A DNA stretch of 64,000 bases from Bugula neritina (GCA_964035545.1 CAXIUT010000179.1:1-64000), one strand, 5' to 3'; positions 15,601 through 28,901 are shown, counted from the first letter of the stretch. Numbers and translations: made by a program. The notes: generated from the letters alone by a model not told the origin.

Positions 15601-15947
15601 TATAATTTATTCAATTGCAAAATAACTGATTTGACTTTTTATTATCTAACCTTCACTATTTGCTACTAATGTACATTTATCCATTCCTATCGTAATGATC
15701 TAAACCTCTAAAAAAGATTATTTCTAATTTGTTTCTAAGTAGAGATATAAATACTTGAAAATCCAGCTATCGACAAAGCTACAATTGGTACTGACTTGAA
15801 GGGCTATGGGAAAATAATATCATAAGGTAAGTATTGAGAAGACTATCTTTTTAAATTAGAAGACACTAAAGTAACAATTCCACTATGTTGAGCTGATATT
15901 TAGCTTAATATGATATTCAGAAGCAGAAGGAGTAAGTAGAAGTGCAT
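3691..15947 (-). CDS. Giant H-type lectin / Cys-rich repeat / multi-TM surface protein
   Basis: About 4,078 aa with one 20-nt intron (15735-15754). The N-terminus is a clear signal peptide (MHFYLLLLLLNIILSQISAQ), followed by an H-type-lectin-like segment (FPEPFKSVPIVALSIAGFSK, joined across the intron) and a beta-rich region. From about residue 350 to 3,400 it consists of CxxC-type cysteine repeats resembling furin-like or growth-factor-receptor modules (for example CQQC, CSIC, CSLC, CSPC, CLNC, CLEC). Residues encoded at about 4290-5000 form roughly six or seven hydrophobic helices, and the last ~190 residues are a polar Glu/Asp/Asn-rich cytoplasmic tail. Ciliates encode many Cys-rich ectodomain proteins with multi-pass C-termini; ligand and function are unknown, so receptor or surface coat is inference. 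Five 1,464-bp repeats (488 codons, frame-preserving) make up most of the ectodomain. Read in the standard code the gene falls into ~65-aa fragments, which is an artefact of TAA/TAG. Confidence 0.85.
7013..14310 (-). repeat. Five tandem 1,464-bp coding repeats in the Cys-rich gene
   Basis: The same segment recurs at 7153, 8617, 10081, 11545 and 13009, a constant 1,464-bp period. 1,464 is divisible by three, so each unit adds 488 aa in frame. Units are nearly identical over their full length; divergence rises only at the outer edges of the first and last units. Single-base variants alternate between odd and even units (for example the third and seventh bases of the segments near 7785/9249/10713/12177/13641), pointing to a two-unit duplication step. 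Confidence 0.95.
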
Positions 15948-16238
15948 CTTGACTTATATTTTAGATTGATAAATAAATATGATATTGAGGTCAACAAAGC
16001 TTATATTTGTTTAAACGAAATAAAATTTAACTTTTTTGACTTATCAGAAGACTATTTATTTAAATTGTTTTTTTTTGTCAAAAATGTCCACTTTTCACGA
16101 TAAATAATACTGATAAAATTATGATTGAATAGATATCAAAAGATAAAAATCAGATAATAAAGGAATACAAAATAGATAATTTAATATAAAATAAAAAACT
16201 TATCGTGATCTTTTGAATCATTTAACAATAGAAAATAA

Positions 16239-18632
16239 TCAGAATATCTCATCGAACTGCTGTAACTTGAACTTTGGATCTATCTTATCTGACCCAAATA
16301 AATATATCTTATCCTCACTACTTAATATTTATAAAGCTTGCTTTATCTATTAACGAGAAACTTCTTTACTATCTTTCTTACTACTATCAAAAGGATACAT
16401 CCTCCTATATTCATCCTCAAAATCAAATAAAGAAGTCGCCTTCGAATATTTATACTAGTTAGCTTTCAACAATTTCTTTATCTTTTCCTTTATCTCGTTT
16501 ATCTTTTGCTTCATAGCCGATGATCTGCCAGTCACTAAGATGTCCATATCGATGATTCCTGTTTCAGGATCAGTTGCAGTTTGAAGAGTAGCAATACTTA
16601 TCAAATTAATAGCCTATTAAGCATCTTCGACACTAACTTCCGTTGATAGTCTCATCTTTGCAAAACTTTAACTCAATCTAATCATCGATTCAAGAAAACG
16701 AGGAGTAACAGCGATAGTATTATTACTCTGACCTTCCATCCTCAGTCGAATATACTATTTTTTAAGAAGTTAGCCTGCTTTCTAACTAAGTATAGGCGTA
16801 ATATCTCTAGCAAAACTAATATATTTAGTCAACATCTCCATTCCATATTTCGCTTTACTTCTAAATAAAAAATAAACATACTTTTTAGACGACTTGCTAT
16901 CTATCGTATAGATATCGATTATATGTTTAGCTATCTTCTCATCTTATTTCATACTCGGAACATCCAACATCAAATATATCAAATCAAATCGAGACAACAA
17001 AGCTGCAGGCATATTGATATTCTATATAACTGATTTATTAGGATTATATTTTGATTAGATAGGATTCGCTGCAGCCAAAATAGCCGTCCTAGAATTCAAC
17101 TGACATACAATGCCCGCCTTAGCTATCGATATCGTCTGCTGCTACATTGCTTAAAGCAAAACCAAACGTGTTTTTTCCATCATCTTGTCGAATTCATCTA
17201 TACAGCATAGTCCATTGTCACTTAGTACTAGTGCTCCACTCTATAGTATGAACTATCTGGTTTCGGGATCTTTGCGAACGTTTGCAGTCAGTCCTACAGC
17301 TGATGACCCAGTACCACATGTATACACACCTCTAGGAGCTATATTATGAACCTGACGTAGCATTTGCGATTTGGCTGTACTAGGATCACCCAAGAGACAA
17401 ATATTGATTTCTGAACGATATTTAGCATTATGACATTGTTTACGACTCCCTCCAAAGAGTTGAGCAAGAAGACCTTTTTTGATATTCCTATGACCAAAAA
17501 TAGAAGGAGCAAAACTATCGATTAAATCATCAACAACTGTAGCACTATTTGCTATCTTCATAAACTACCATCTCTATGCCTAACTAAATTTATGCTTATT
17601 GATTTTTACCTTAGAATCATCATCGATTTTAGAAATAGAAACCAAATCAAAATAAGTTTTAAAGATATTAGTCAACTAAAACTTAGATCTCTGTATTTTC
17701 ACTGGCTGGCATCGATATATACCAACTACTTAGATAAACGTTCCAGGGGATATCTTATCTACATTGGAATCATACGCAATCAGAGTAACAGAAGTAGGAG
17801 TTTGCCCTTCTTGGACATTAGATAGCAACTATTGGAATTTTATATATTGTTTGTTAGTAAATTTACATAAATTATGATCTATTTCAAGACTATTTGCCTT
17901 TTTGCAACGAGGACATTTCTTTGGTTATTCAACTTTAGCATTTACTAACTAAACATCTTTTTAGTATTAACAATTTACACATCTAAAAATAGCTATCGAC
18001 ATCTATGGATATATTTCAGACATACGAATCACCATTCCTACCATACTATTCAATCTATCCAAATTAACAGGATTCAAATCTTTCAATTTCTTCTTATCCT
18101 TTTTCTATAAATTTATAATACCAACCTTAATATATTCTTTCTTTATCTACCTATCTTTCATTTTGATACCACGATCAATCACTTCTTTCTGGTAGATTTC
18201 TTGTAGTATCATATCGAAAAGTGATATTATCTACGCTGGATAATATATCAACTGTAAGTATAAATTCTGATCATAAGTGCGAAGATGCTATCCATCAATG
18301 TCAAATATTATTCCTCCTGCATTGCTCTATTCAGTAAAACGAAGCTAGTTTAATTTTTATAAATAAACCTTTCTACTCACTATTTCTTCATCTTACTCAA
18401 TTGAAACAGAAAAGTTGAAAAGAAAACTTTTTATGTCCTAACAACTTTGTGATAAAGATATTGTAGTGCCGTAAACGACTCCTATGTTCTCGTTTCCAAG
18501 TTCAGTGGACAAGCTGTGTTTGCCTGATGAGTGTCTGTAAGAAGCCGACCTTCTGTCTGAACTCAAGTTATAGTTGACTTTAGAGGTGACCTTTTTGGGA
18601 GTTTATTCCAGTTGTTGAGGCAGTTCGTTCAT
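16239..18632 (-). CDS. MCM4: MCM4, replicative helicase subunit
   Basis: 797 aa, no intron needed. Subunit of the MCM2-7 helicase that unwinds DNA at replication forks. In order: a Ser-rich N-terminal tail; N-terminal domain with CQHL-type segment (here GQHLRTYDQNLYLQL); a C4 zinc site (CVNC ~219, CPRC ~242); OB-fold segment EGQTPTSVTLIAYD; Walker A GDPSTAKSQ (~412); GSSAVGLTA; ESGALVLSDNGLCCIDEFDK (Walker B); AAANPIESKYNPNKS; arginine finger LLSRFDLIYLMLD (~549). The LSDNG/NPIESKYNPNK combination is specific to MCM4 rather than other MCMs. Several conserved Glu residues (MEQQT, NPIES, LESGA) are TAA or TAG. It lies 80 bp downstream of the phosphatase gene on the same strand, and close to RPA1, another replication gene. 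Start: ATG followed by NELPQQLEQTPKK. Confidence 0.95.
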
Positions 18633-18712
18633 AATTATTATATGCGCTCAATTGCTTTAGCGCTCTTTTCAACTCCTTCAAACATATCCTATTAAATTAT
18701 AACTATAGATCA

Positions 18713-20071
18713 TCAGACCTGCGACTATAACTTGTTCAAGTAGTCATCCAAATCCTCTTCCTATTCCCCTTCCTCTTCAGAAGATTCAGGTTCAACTGGT
18801 TTAGAGTTGATATTTTTGAGAACTTCTTATATTTTTCTATCTATTTCTGTCTCATCTACCTCATGTTCTTCTTCTTCATGCTCCTGCAATGAAAAGTTGG
18901 CCTCTTCTTATCTCTTTTTATTCTCCTACTGAACTCGATGTTCCTCTTCTTCCATTTTTATCTATTATTCTTTAATATATTTTTTAGGCAATTTAAGCAT
19001 TTGTTTATTTCCACTTTAATGCAATTTAGCCAAATCCGATAATCCCAAATTATTCTAAAAAAGAAAGTCTATGAACATATCTTTTTTTTTATTAACTTGA
19101 CAATACCCAGAAAGATCAACAAATTGAAGATGTGCCCTAAAAAACTGTTAAAATATAAAATTAGTATTAAGTTGAACACGCATCATACTGTAGACCTTTC
19201 CCTTATACACATATTTAAATATCACCAAAAAATCATCACCTAGTATTATTGTACGATGACTTAGCTAGATACGCATAGCATCACCTTCAAATACAGAACT
19301 ATCAAGAGTCTAGCGCAATATCACCTGCTATTTACAACGAATCTCTATATTCACTTTCAACTATTTTAGTTGCTTCTGACCAATCACCTCAGTAGGCAAC
19401 TTTAGTTGAGGAGCCTAACTGATCAATATTTTTAGTAATTCTTGCTTTTTTGGATTTATTGAAGTTGGATTGTTGATATAGTTGATAAAGTTTTTAAAGA
19501 AAATATGTTAGTTTTTATAATTAGCCGCTCCCTATGCTTTTTGACTTTCAACTGACACTCCCAATAACTTATTCACATAGCAAATAGCCTAAGCCAGATC
19601 ACCTATTTCCCTGACTTTATGTTTAAACAGATAACAAACAAGCAAAATGGCACTTCTATTTTTATTATCCTGACAATGCACATAAACTTTATGACTAGGA
19701 CTAATAGTGAGAAAGAAATGAATGGAATCAATGGCAATAATCAACTCATAGAGAGGAAGGTTAGAATAATACTAATAACATAGATGATGTATCTCTCCAT
19801 TCTAGCTATTAGACAAAATCTCCTTTTATATAGTAGAATGATAAGGATACTAACTTATATTCCATATCTGAAAGTCATCGACTCCGATATGTTACTTCAA
19901 TGCTGCTATATTCTTTTTTTATGGATAAGATATGTAAAAGACATTCGGCGATACCTATAGTATCTAGGTCTGTGGGGTATCTCCTCGTAGTTTGCTGTAG
20001 TTAGTAGTGATGTTTTGAACGAGATCGCTTTATTTTATTCTGGAGAACATGCCCTTCATAGAACTCAACAT
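18713..20071 (-). CDS. PTEN/tensin/auxilin-like phosphatase with C2 domain
   Basis: 452 aa, intronless. The N-terminal half has a dual-specificity/PTEN-type phosphatase fold with an intact P-loop HCQDNKNRS (catalytic Cys and Arg of the C-x5-R motif both present), followed by LLVCYLFKHK and an alpha-helical region. The next ~150 residues look like a PTEN-type C2 domain (SVFEGDAMRIELSHRTIIL, DDFLVIFKY). The C-terminus is an acidic Glu-rich coiled coil ending EEDLDDYLNKLESQV. No DnaJ domain follows, so it is not a full auxilin/GAK. Substrate (phosphoinositide or protein) cannot be told from sequence; the P-loop lacks the Lys pair typical of PTEN. Upstream it shares a 156-bp divergent promoter region with the small membrane protein gene. 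Confidence 0.8.
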
Positions 20072-20227
20072 TTGTTATATTTATGTAAATAGTGTAGAAT
20101 TCAAGTTTGTGAGGATTTGATTGATGAAATGATGGGAAAAGAGGGGGAAAAGGTTTAAATTTGCAAATAGGATTATAGCGGGAGGAGTCTTAAAATGATA
20201 GAAATTAAAATATATTTGTAAAATCTT

Positions 20228-20767
20228 ATGAAATTTATGCTGAAACCTTTAGCCAAACTTACCATCTTCTTTCTACTATTGCTTATTGGCTGCTAACTAG
20301 CCACTAACTATTGCCATCACTACAAAAATCATGTCCATGAATCCATCCAAAATACCATCATCAGCTATCTAGATATCACCAAAGAAGTATTCACTAATTC
20401 CATCAAAAAACTCTCTTAAAAAAGATGGACATAGTTCTTAATGGTTAACTACTTCCTTTACCTGTTCAACTATCGGATCTACTGGCTAGTGCTGATGATG
20501 ATTGGTGTAATTGCCTACTATGAATTCAAATTAAGACAGGTAAAAGAACCAAAAGGATACAGCAACATTAAGGTGACAAATGAGAAATATGAAGAAGAAA
20601 AAGAAAAGGAAACGACCAAAAGGGTACACTAACTGATCAATAGTAAGAAATACAAAGAATACAGAGACAGACCCATTATTATTCCTGATGGCTAAGAAGA
20701 ATAAACAGAAGATTAAGAATTCTAACAGTTCTACAAAGAAGTAGGAGCTGTCTAATTTCCACAGTGA
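20228..20767 (+). CDS. Small two-pass membrane protein, unknown function
   Basis: 179 aa, intronless. I do not recognise a family. An N-terminal hydrophobic stretch (LTIFFLLLLIGCQLA) could be a signal anchor; a second strong helix (IYWLVLMMIGVIAYYEF) lies at about residue 85-105. The C-terminal ~75 residues are charged and end in an acidic cluster (GEEEETEDEEFE). The topology suggests a short luminal loop and a cytosolic C-terminal tail. The start ATG has another ATG three codons later. It is transcribed divergently from the phosphatase gene and its stop lies 83 bp from the RPA1 stop, a convergent pair. Confidence 0.75.
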
Positions 20768-20850
20768 TCTTCACCTCATTCATTCACAATACAAATAATC
20801 ATTAAAATACTAATAAAATAAACAAATAAAACAGTTAAAACTATTTCCAA

Positions 20851-22851
20851 TCATATTTTCACACCATAAACTCCCCACAATTCCGCAGGATACAAAGCCA
20901 ATCGTATCTTACCAACATTATCTTTAGTTTGGCTGATTTCCTGCTCCTGAGAAATGGCCTCAATCGACCTCATTATAATCCTCTGGTTACGATCTTCAAC
21001 AGTAATCAGATACAATTTGTAATACAATGGCTAAAATACCTACATCAACTCAACCTATGTAAGTTAACTGATCTAATTGGCACTTTTTCCTGAATATGAC
21101 AATAAATACCTATAAGTTTAATGGCAACATTATCAAAAAGTATACAATTAATAGATCCAGTATTATCTGAAAACTCTAGCCTACAATTATATTTAAAAAC
21201 CAAATTTTAACTACCACATTCATGACATTCATTGACATTTTTCTATACTTTCTTCTTGCATTCGTCACATAATCTAAATAACATATTATTTTCATATATA
21301 TTCGTTAAATATGCACTAGAATTAATATATATTATACCTTATACTACGTGATTTACCATTCGATGGCTCATCTCGATAAAGCATCGATAACTCTCTTATG
21401 TTTTGAGGCTAAAAATCATCCATACTCTAGGGAATCAGATCTTTATAATGCTAAAGAAGGAATGGGTGCTAGGTAAGTCTTAGCAAGTTGGACTAGAATC
21501 CAAAATCATAATATTTTGACTGTTTTTTTCTGACATCTTAAACTATGATAATTTATTTTCTTTTAAGATCAAAGCTTTATAGATTTTTGATTTGATCAGT
21601 CCAAAAGCTAATTCTAATAGATTTATTTTTATTTCTAACAACCACTCTAATCACACTCTTACTATCACTCTGATTATTATTAGTATTATAATGCGCCTTC
21701 TCCTCAATATCATCCACCACTCCAATCACATCAACATACTCATTCTCCACCTCATTCTCATGATCCCAATGAAAATACTCATTTCTCAATGATTTAGTAT
21801 AATCCTCATTATGAATCTCTAGTATTTTATACTAACGATCCTTCAAACGAATCTGCGTACCATTGTTCTTTATATTTACCAAATCAAATCCACGAATATA
21901 GTAACATTTGTTCTTCTTCAGGATCTTCTAGTTGTTCATCGCCAAACGACCAGCCAAATGGATACGAATCAAACTGTCATTTTTGTCCAATACGCCCAAA
22001 TAACATACAGTCATTGGACCATCCTTTGTCTACTTCTTTGTCGATTTAAAACGAACCAACCTGCCGATCAGAAATCCTTCCTTTCCAGCCATTATCTCCT
22101 GAAGAGTCAAAGGCTCACCCAAACCATTTGATTGACTCTAGGACTGAATCGACTCTTTCTTTGTCTTCACAACTGTACTCGTAACTGATTGAGATATAGG
22201 TGTTGCTAGAGTATTGATACTAGCATTGATATTTTGGTAGTATTGATTTTGAACATGGTTTTGGCTGTGGAAGTTGTTGTTGTTGCTGTTTTGAAAAGGG
22301 GAAATATATTAGATCTAATGTTTATTTTATATTTTAATTGAAGTTTATTCAGATTTACCACTATGATTCTACTCCCTTCCATTGCTCTTTTTAGCAGTTT
22401 AATCTCTCATTTATCCCTTCTTATGTCTACTCATGAACAACTGTATTTCCTGAGGCATTCCCAACAACTAGCTACCAGCCTGCACCTCAGCCATCTTCCT
22501 AACAATGATTTTCAACTTGCATATCTTAGTCTCATCAATTTTGCTAAAATAATCAGTCAATTTGATGATATGCATCTTCCTAAAATTTCTAATAGCAGTT
22601 CCATTTTTAGTCTAGCAAATACTGCCCATAGACATCTGATATGTTCCAGATAGAGTACAATCAATAACGAACAACCCATCAGATATTCTAATTCTAAGTA
22701 AAAAAATAAAATACATGATTTACTTCTAGTTGACCTCACTTTACTAGTAATCAACCAACTGAAGAGTCGGCTGGGACACAGCACCTCTATTTTGCAGATA
22801 AAGGTCACGGATACAGCCCTCAGATAGAATCGCGCCACTCGATGTATTCAT
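20851..22851 (-). CDS. RPA1: RPA1, large subunit of replication protein A
   Basis: About 645 aa with three short introns (22694-22714, 21 nt; 21316-21337, 22 nt; 21090-21109, 20 nt). RPA binds single-stranded DNA in replication and repair. The N-terminal OB domain (DBD-F type) starts LSEGCIRDLYLQ and includes ISDGLFVIDCTL; a Gln/Asn/Ser-rich linker follows; then OB folds with GKEGFLIGRLVRFKS and a second with a long insertion; the C-terminal DBD-C carries a zinc ribbon (CDECKKK and CHECGS) and the family-typical tail YKLYLITVEDRNQRI. The introns are required to restore the zinc-ribbon and tail frames; the 21-nt one is in frame and therefore less certain. Together with MCM4 it puts two replication-fork genes within 7 kb. 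Confidence 0.92.
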
Positions 22852-23022
22852 AAGAATATTACAAATATATCAAAGCAGTTTATATTAACCCCTTTAACCA
22901 AATCCATATATCGACATCAAATTTAACACTTTTAGGAATTATCAAGTCAATTCTATATGATAAAAAAACAGGCATAAACAGACTATATACGTTATAGATA
23001 AGATCCATATGACTCAATCACT

Positions 23023-24307
<1,285 letters not shown>

Positions 24308-24639
24308 CCAATTAACTAATTATCAATCCTCACCTTATAAATTAAGGTATAGAAAAAAGCGCCTTTACTTCTACTTTTAATTCAAATATTTTCTCTATTT
24401 TGATAGGCATATCTCAAAATAAAATAATCTCATAAAAACCACCTTCATTTCCCACATCCATCCATCTTATTAAAATAATGTAAAAGTAACCTTATTGTCC
24501 TTATTTACTCTTGAATATCATTCTTTGAAGTAAGAATAATAGTTTTATTGGAAAAGGAAGAAAGAATGATAAAAAATGATATGATAAGTGAGTTTATTAA
24601 TTTTAATCATTAAAAATAATTTGCAATAAGAGTACTGAT
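24308..24639. promoter_or_regulatory. Divergent intergenic region between GCN5 and the CCCH gene
   Basis: 332 bp, AT-rich, with no open frame I would support. It must hold promoters for both flanking genes because they are transcribed away from each other. It is among the longest gene-free stretches in the window. I see no obvious repeat or conserved box. Confidence 0.5.
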
Positions 24640-25092
24640 ATGCTCAGAAGAATCCCTGCCCTACCTCTTGATAGCTGCCTCAGCACCCAACCAAAAAAAC
24701 AAGAACTATCCCCATCCACCCAAGACTCAGGATCACCCAGAAACATGACCAATCTCTATGAAGCCAAATCTTCCATAAGGAAGGATAAAGAAAAATCACA
24801 GCTATGCAAAAAATACCTTTAATTCGGGTTTTGTCCTTACCAGAAAAGATGCAAATTTGCACACGGATCCCACTAACTCAGAAAAAATCAACAACTCAAC
24901 TCCAAATACAAAACAAAAGAATGCGGAGTCTTCCTCAAAGAAGGATCCTGCATGTTCGGATAGAGATGTAACTTCATCCACGGCAACGTCTGCTCTAAGA
25001 AGCAGGCATTGCCCTGCGATACCATCTTCCAAACAATCAGGCACCAAGTCAAAAAATAATCAAGATTACTCGCACTCATAGGAAAACAATGA
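24640..25092 (+). CDS. Tandem CCCH zinc-finger protein (TTP/TIS11-like)
   Basis: 150 aa, intronless. Two CCCH fingers, each C-x8-C-x5-C-x3-H, 18 residues apart: CKKYLEFGFCPYQKRCKFAH and CGVFLKEGSCMFGERCNFIH. The linker contains HELRKN and KYKTKEC, matching the TTP/TIS11 family, whose members bind AU-rich elements in mRNA 3' UTRs and promote decay. The Glu of HELR is a TAA codon, more evidence for Glu decoding. The N-terminal ~50 residues are Ser/Pro-rich and low complexity; the C-terminal ~45 residues are basic. The stop is 40 bp from the stop of the convergent TPR gene. RNA target and regulation are not visible. Confidence 0.9.
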
Positions 25093-25132
25093 TTATATTT
25101 CAGCTTTTATTAGTTACCAACCATCAAAATCA

Positions 25133-26095
25133 TCAACCTTCAAATTAGTCATCTTCATCCTCTACGTCCATCCACTCGTCCTAGTCCTACCCCGTCTCAG
25201 CCGGCTCCTTCTTATTTTTTGACATCTATGCTCTCATTTCAGCCACAGCCTACTCGATCTATTCGTTAACTATCTCTCCGTTTTGCTTAGCCAACTCGTA
25301 CTCCTCGAGATATTCATGAGTCGATTCGATATGTCCCAATTTAAACGAACAAAAAGCAAGCATGTAAAGGGTCTACAACTAACTACTCGCATCCTAATGC
25401 AATTTTTAATACAAATTAAGCGATTTCTAAAACTACTACACCTAAATAAGATACTTTCCTGTTGTATTGATAGCCTAACTCTAGTATTCTTCTCGATTAT
25501 CCATAATCCAACTATAAATTTACACCAATTCCTTTCTAGCAGTCTAAAAATCATCTTTCCACATCAAATAGTTAGCAATCTGCAACTTGACATCAATACA
25601 ACTCCTATCGACCTACATCCCCTTCTCCATCGCCTACTTGCATTTACCCTCGGCTTATTTTTAGTCAATCAAATCAGTCAGACAAATTTAGGCAATACCC
25701 GCATAAGCCTGTGCAATATCTCGTTTTATTTATGTTTATGGAGCAGTTGATTTAAAAGGATTAGATAGACAATTTCTAGCCTGCTCTATCCCCCTCTCAT
25801 AAGTTTTTATCGATTTAACTCCATTATATATCTAGGCCAATTACATGTATATTTTATAACTACCAGTCGGCATCTACTTTATTGATCTCTATAGGATTTG
25901 TTTGGCCTATTTCTATCGCTGTGTAACTTTGAGCAGATTGGAGTAGCAAAGGACCAATATCTAGTCATGTGAATTTTTAGCATAAGCCAACTGATAGAAA
26001 TACTATGCTTACTAATAATCAAGAGATTAGTATTTTTATTCAGCCATCTGGAATAAAGTCTGAAAAGGAAGGCTGTCGAATCGCTTACACTACAT
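25133..26095 (-). CDS. TPR-repeat protein, Acl4-like (ribosomal-protein chaperone candidate)
   Basis: 320 aa, intronless. Helical repeats of TPR type occupy most of the protein: EAQYFYQLAYAKN near the N-terminus, AQAYAGIAEICLTDL in the middle, and DDFETARKELVEIYSW plus YMLAFCSFKLGHIESTHEYL near the C-terminus. The C-terminus is strongly acidic (GEDEDEWMDVEDEDDEFEG). A short TPR protein with an acidic end resembles yeast Acl4, the dedicated chaperone of ribosomal protein L4, but many TPR adaptors look alike, so that assignment is inference. The only in-frame upstream ATG candidate is at 26095. A 26-bp satellite lies immediately upstream (26115-26282). Confidence 0.75.
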
Positions 26096-26114
26096 CAACA
26101 ATCTATTTAATTAT

Positions 26115-26282
26115 ATCACAGTTATCATATAAATAAACTAATCACAGTTATCATATAAATAAACTAATCACAGTTATCATATAAATAAACTAATCACAGT
26201 TATCATATAAATAAACTAATCACAGTTATCATATAAATAAACTAATCACAGTTATCATATAAATAAACTAATCACAGTTATC
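26115..26282. repeat. 26-bp tandem repeat upstream of the TPR gene
   Basis: Six complete copies plus a partial copy of a 26-bp unit beginning atcacagttatcatataaat. Copies appear identical. It sits about 20 bp upstream of the TPR gene start codon and in the space downstream of the methyltransferase gene, so it would lie in the promoter or 5' leader of the TPR gene. Confidence 0.95.
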
Positions 26283-26385
26283 TGTGGGATTAAAAACAAT
26301 ATAATAACATAATAACATAATAATTTAAAATAAACTCACATCCCTCTATTTTATTAATAAATATCGAATAACAAGATATAGACTA

Positions 26386-27258
26386 TCACTTCCTAACCAT
26401 TTATATAAAATAGGGCACATCTTTTTCCACATTGAAATTCTAACCCATTCCCACCCGGTTCAACTCCTTCACATACCCCTCCTCCTCAAACTGCACCATA
26501 GAATACTAAAAAGATTTACTAGCCAAAGACAAAAAATCACACATAGAATCTCCTCTCGAAGGATTCACAAATAATATCACACCCGATTTACTCAAATACG
26601 AATCTATCGTCAAAAGCAACTACTTGTGAAATTGACTGAAATACAAGCAATCGCATACTAGTATCATATTGTAGGTCTATCTTTTCTAGGTTTGGGCTAA
26701 ATTGGTTAAAACTGATTACTCGCCCCATGTCAGATGTTTTGCTTTAGCATTTTTAAGACCATTTAGCTTGATATTTTGTTAAAGATACTCTATGTTTTAT
26801 TTTTGCCCATCCGTCAACACCAACTACCCCACCCGATCAATAAAATATTCCTAACACAATTTCATCAAGACTATCCCCGCCAAACCACTACACCCAGCAC
26901 CCAACTCCAACACCCCAAACCCATCCTCTTATTTACTACTTTTAGACAAATATTTTTTACCCTCATAAATTAAATAATACGCAGCTATCTCCTAGGCCTA
27001 CCAGATCCATTTGCCAGTAGCATCTATTTCACTTTTAAAATGTAGGAGCTATTTATAGAGAGGCTGAGGTGTTGCCTGAATTAGTTTGTAGTTTTTTAGT
27101 TGGTAGTTTGTTATGAGAGTTTCTTTTTAGATTTGGGATTCTCGTTTGAAAAGATCGAATTTTTTATCTTTTTGCTTGTGTGATAAATTTTTAGATAATA
27201 ATATGTTTTTGACTTTAAGCCAGTTCTTTTTACCTCGAGATAGTTACTCCTCTTTCAT
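26386..27258 (-). CDS. Calmodulin-lysine N-methyltransferase-like (Methyltransf_16 family)
   Basis: 290 aa, intronless. Seven-beta-strand SAM-dependent methyltransferase. The family signature is visible: GKWIWEAEEIAAYYL (the W-x-E segment before the SAM fold), the SAM-binding motif VLELGAGCSGLAGI, the acidic loop VLTDG followed by NIEYLEENIKLNG, a TWGE post-motif, and MILVCDCLYFSQFH. The LTDG...DCL spacing resembles animal CaM-lysine methyltransferase more than METTL21 or METTL18 enzymes. Substrate is therefore probably calmodulin Lys115, but that is inference. It is divergent from the coiled-coil gene, 136 bp away. Confidence 0.8.
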
Positions 27259-27394
27259 TGTCTTTTAAATAATTTGAAAAAGAAATTATAAATATATATC
27301 AAGATCAAGTTCTAATTATTTAATCCTTTAGGTAGATATTTATGAATATTGATTAAGAATGATAAAATATACTGAATTTTATAAATAATAAAAA

Positions 27395-28885
27395 ATGAAT
27401 GAAACATCGCAATTGAACAGATCATCTCTTTGGAAGATATCAGGCACAACAAAACAGACAAATCAAAATCACAGTACAAGTCAATCAAATTTCAACCTTC
27501 CTTAGAGATTTTCTCCATCGAGAAAGAAACTAAATGAATCAGCCATCTTCAACTCCTCTTTATAAAAATTAAAACTATCAACTCTAAATGGTAAATCCGA
27601 ACACTCTCTAACTCCAAATAAACAACTAAAAACAAGTATATTATTTTAAAGCCAAGAAATAATCAAAGACGACCAATAGATCAATAAATCTAATAAAATA
27701 AATTAATAAATCAAACTTAATAATCATATCAAAAAGAAAGGAAATAGCCAAACATTAATATAATAGCAAATAAAAGGTATTAGGAGGGAGGTCAAGTTGG
27801 AATTTATCAATTAGTATTAAGAGAACAGAAGATGGATTAGGTAAGTTAGAGAGGAGTTTAGGATGTTTCAGATTAATGTTATCGGGGAAATTAATTAACA
27901 AAAATGTTTCATCATGAAAACTATTTAAGATATTAATAATAAAATTAAATATATTGGGTAAAAAACTATTAAAGAGGATGTTAATATTTTGGAGAAATAG
28001 ATTGTTAAAAGAATTGATAATGTTAATGTAGTTTGTTTGGATAATAAAATATAAAAGAAACTATAAAGTTGTTAAGTTAATTTAGATAAGATTTAGAAGC
28101 AATAACTAGATATTAAAGTACCTTAAATAGATAAAAATATTAATAAATAATAATAAATGAAACAAATAGATAAGTACGAAAAAAGATAAGTAGATCAGTT
28201 ATAAATAAAGTTATCGAATTAACCAAATATAAAATAGTAATAGAAAGGATAAATAATACAAATAGATAAAGTGTAAATAAAATAAGCCAATAAAGATTAA
28301 ATAAAAGACATTAAATAACATAAAAATAATTAATATAAACCAATAAAAGTTTCATAGAACTTTAAAACATATTCTTAAATTGATAAAATAATTTAAACAA
28401 GCACATAACCTAGTAAAAACGATCTCAACATTCCTCAATCAATTAAAATAATATAACCAATAAATACTATCAAAAAAGAACCAGAAACATCAAAGTAAGC
28501 AACTGAAATAAATATAAAATAACTAAAATAAAGTCCATCTCTCTAAAAATGCAATCACATAGTCTAAACAATCAACACCCTAACTTAGATAAACGACCAA
28601 CCAGTCTAAACAAACCCAATATCCTCCCCAAGATCCCTCTAGCGCCAAGCAAGATAATAGTACAAACAAAAGATCCTATCAATAACAAAAAGCAACACCA
28701 ACCTCTTAAAATAAAAATACAAGCCCTAACATCCTCTAACCCCAAAAACAAATAAAAATAATTTCAAACTAGATAAATTTTATTCTGCCATCTAAAAACT
28801 AAAATAATAATTCAACTCAATCAAATAAACCAAAAATATAAATAATAACATGCATAAAAGTAACATAATATAAGAATATTAATGA
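27395..28885 (+). CDS. Charged coiled-coil protein, unknown
   Basis: 496 aa in one uninterrupted frame. No family recognised. The N-terminal ~120 residues are Ser/Asn-rich (SQLNRSSLWKISG, FSPSRKKLNES). The middle (residues ~125-330) is Lys/Glu/Ile-rich with heptad-like spacing, for example IRREVKLEFINEYEENRRW and EDINNKIKYIGEKTIKEDV. The C-terminal part is Asn/Lys/Pro-rich low complexity. Cytoskeletal or basal-body roles are common for such ciliate proteins, but nothing here proves that. It converges on the pseudokinase gene with only 16 bp between the stop codons. Confidence 0.75.
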
Positions 28886-28901
28886 TTATTATTGCATTTT
28901 A

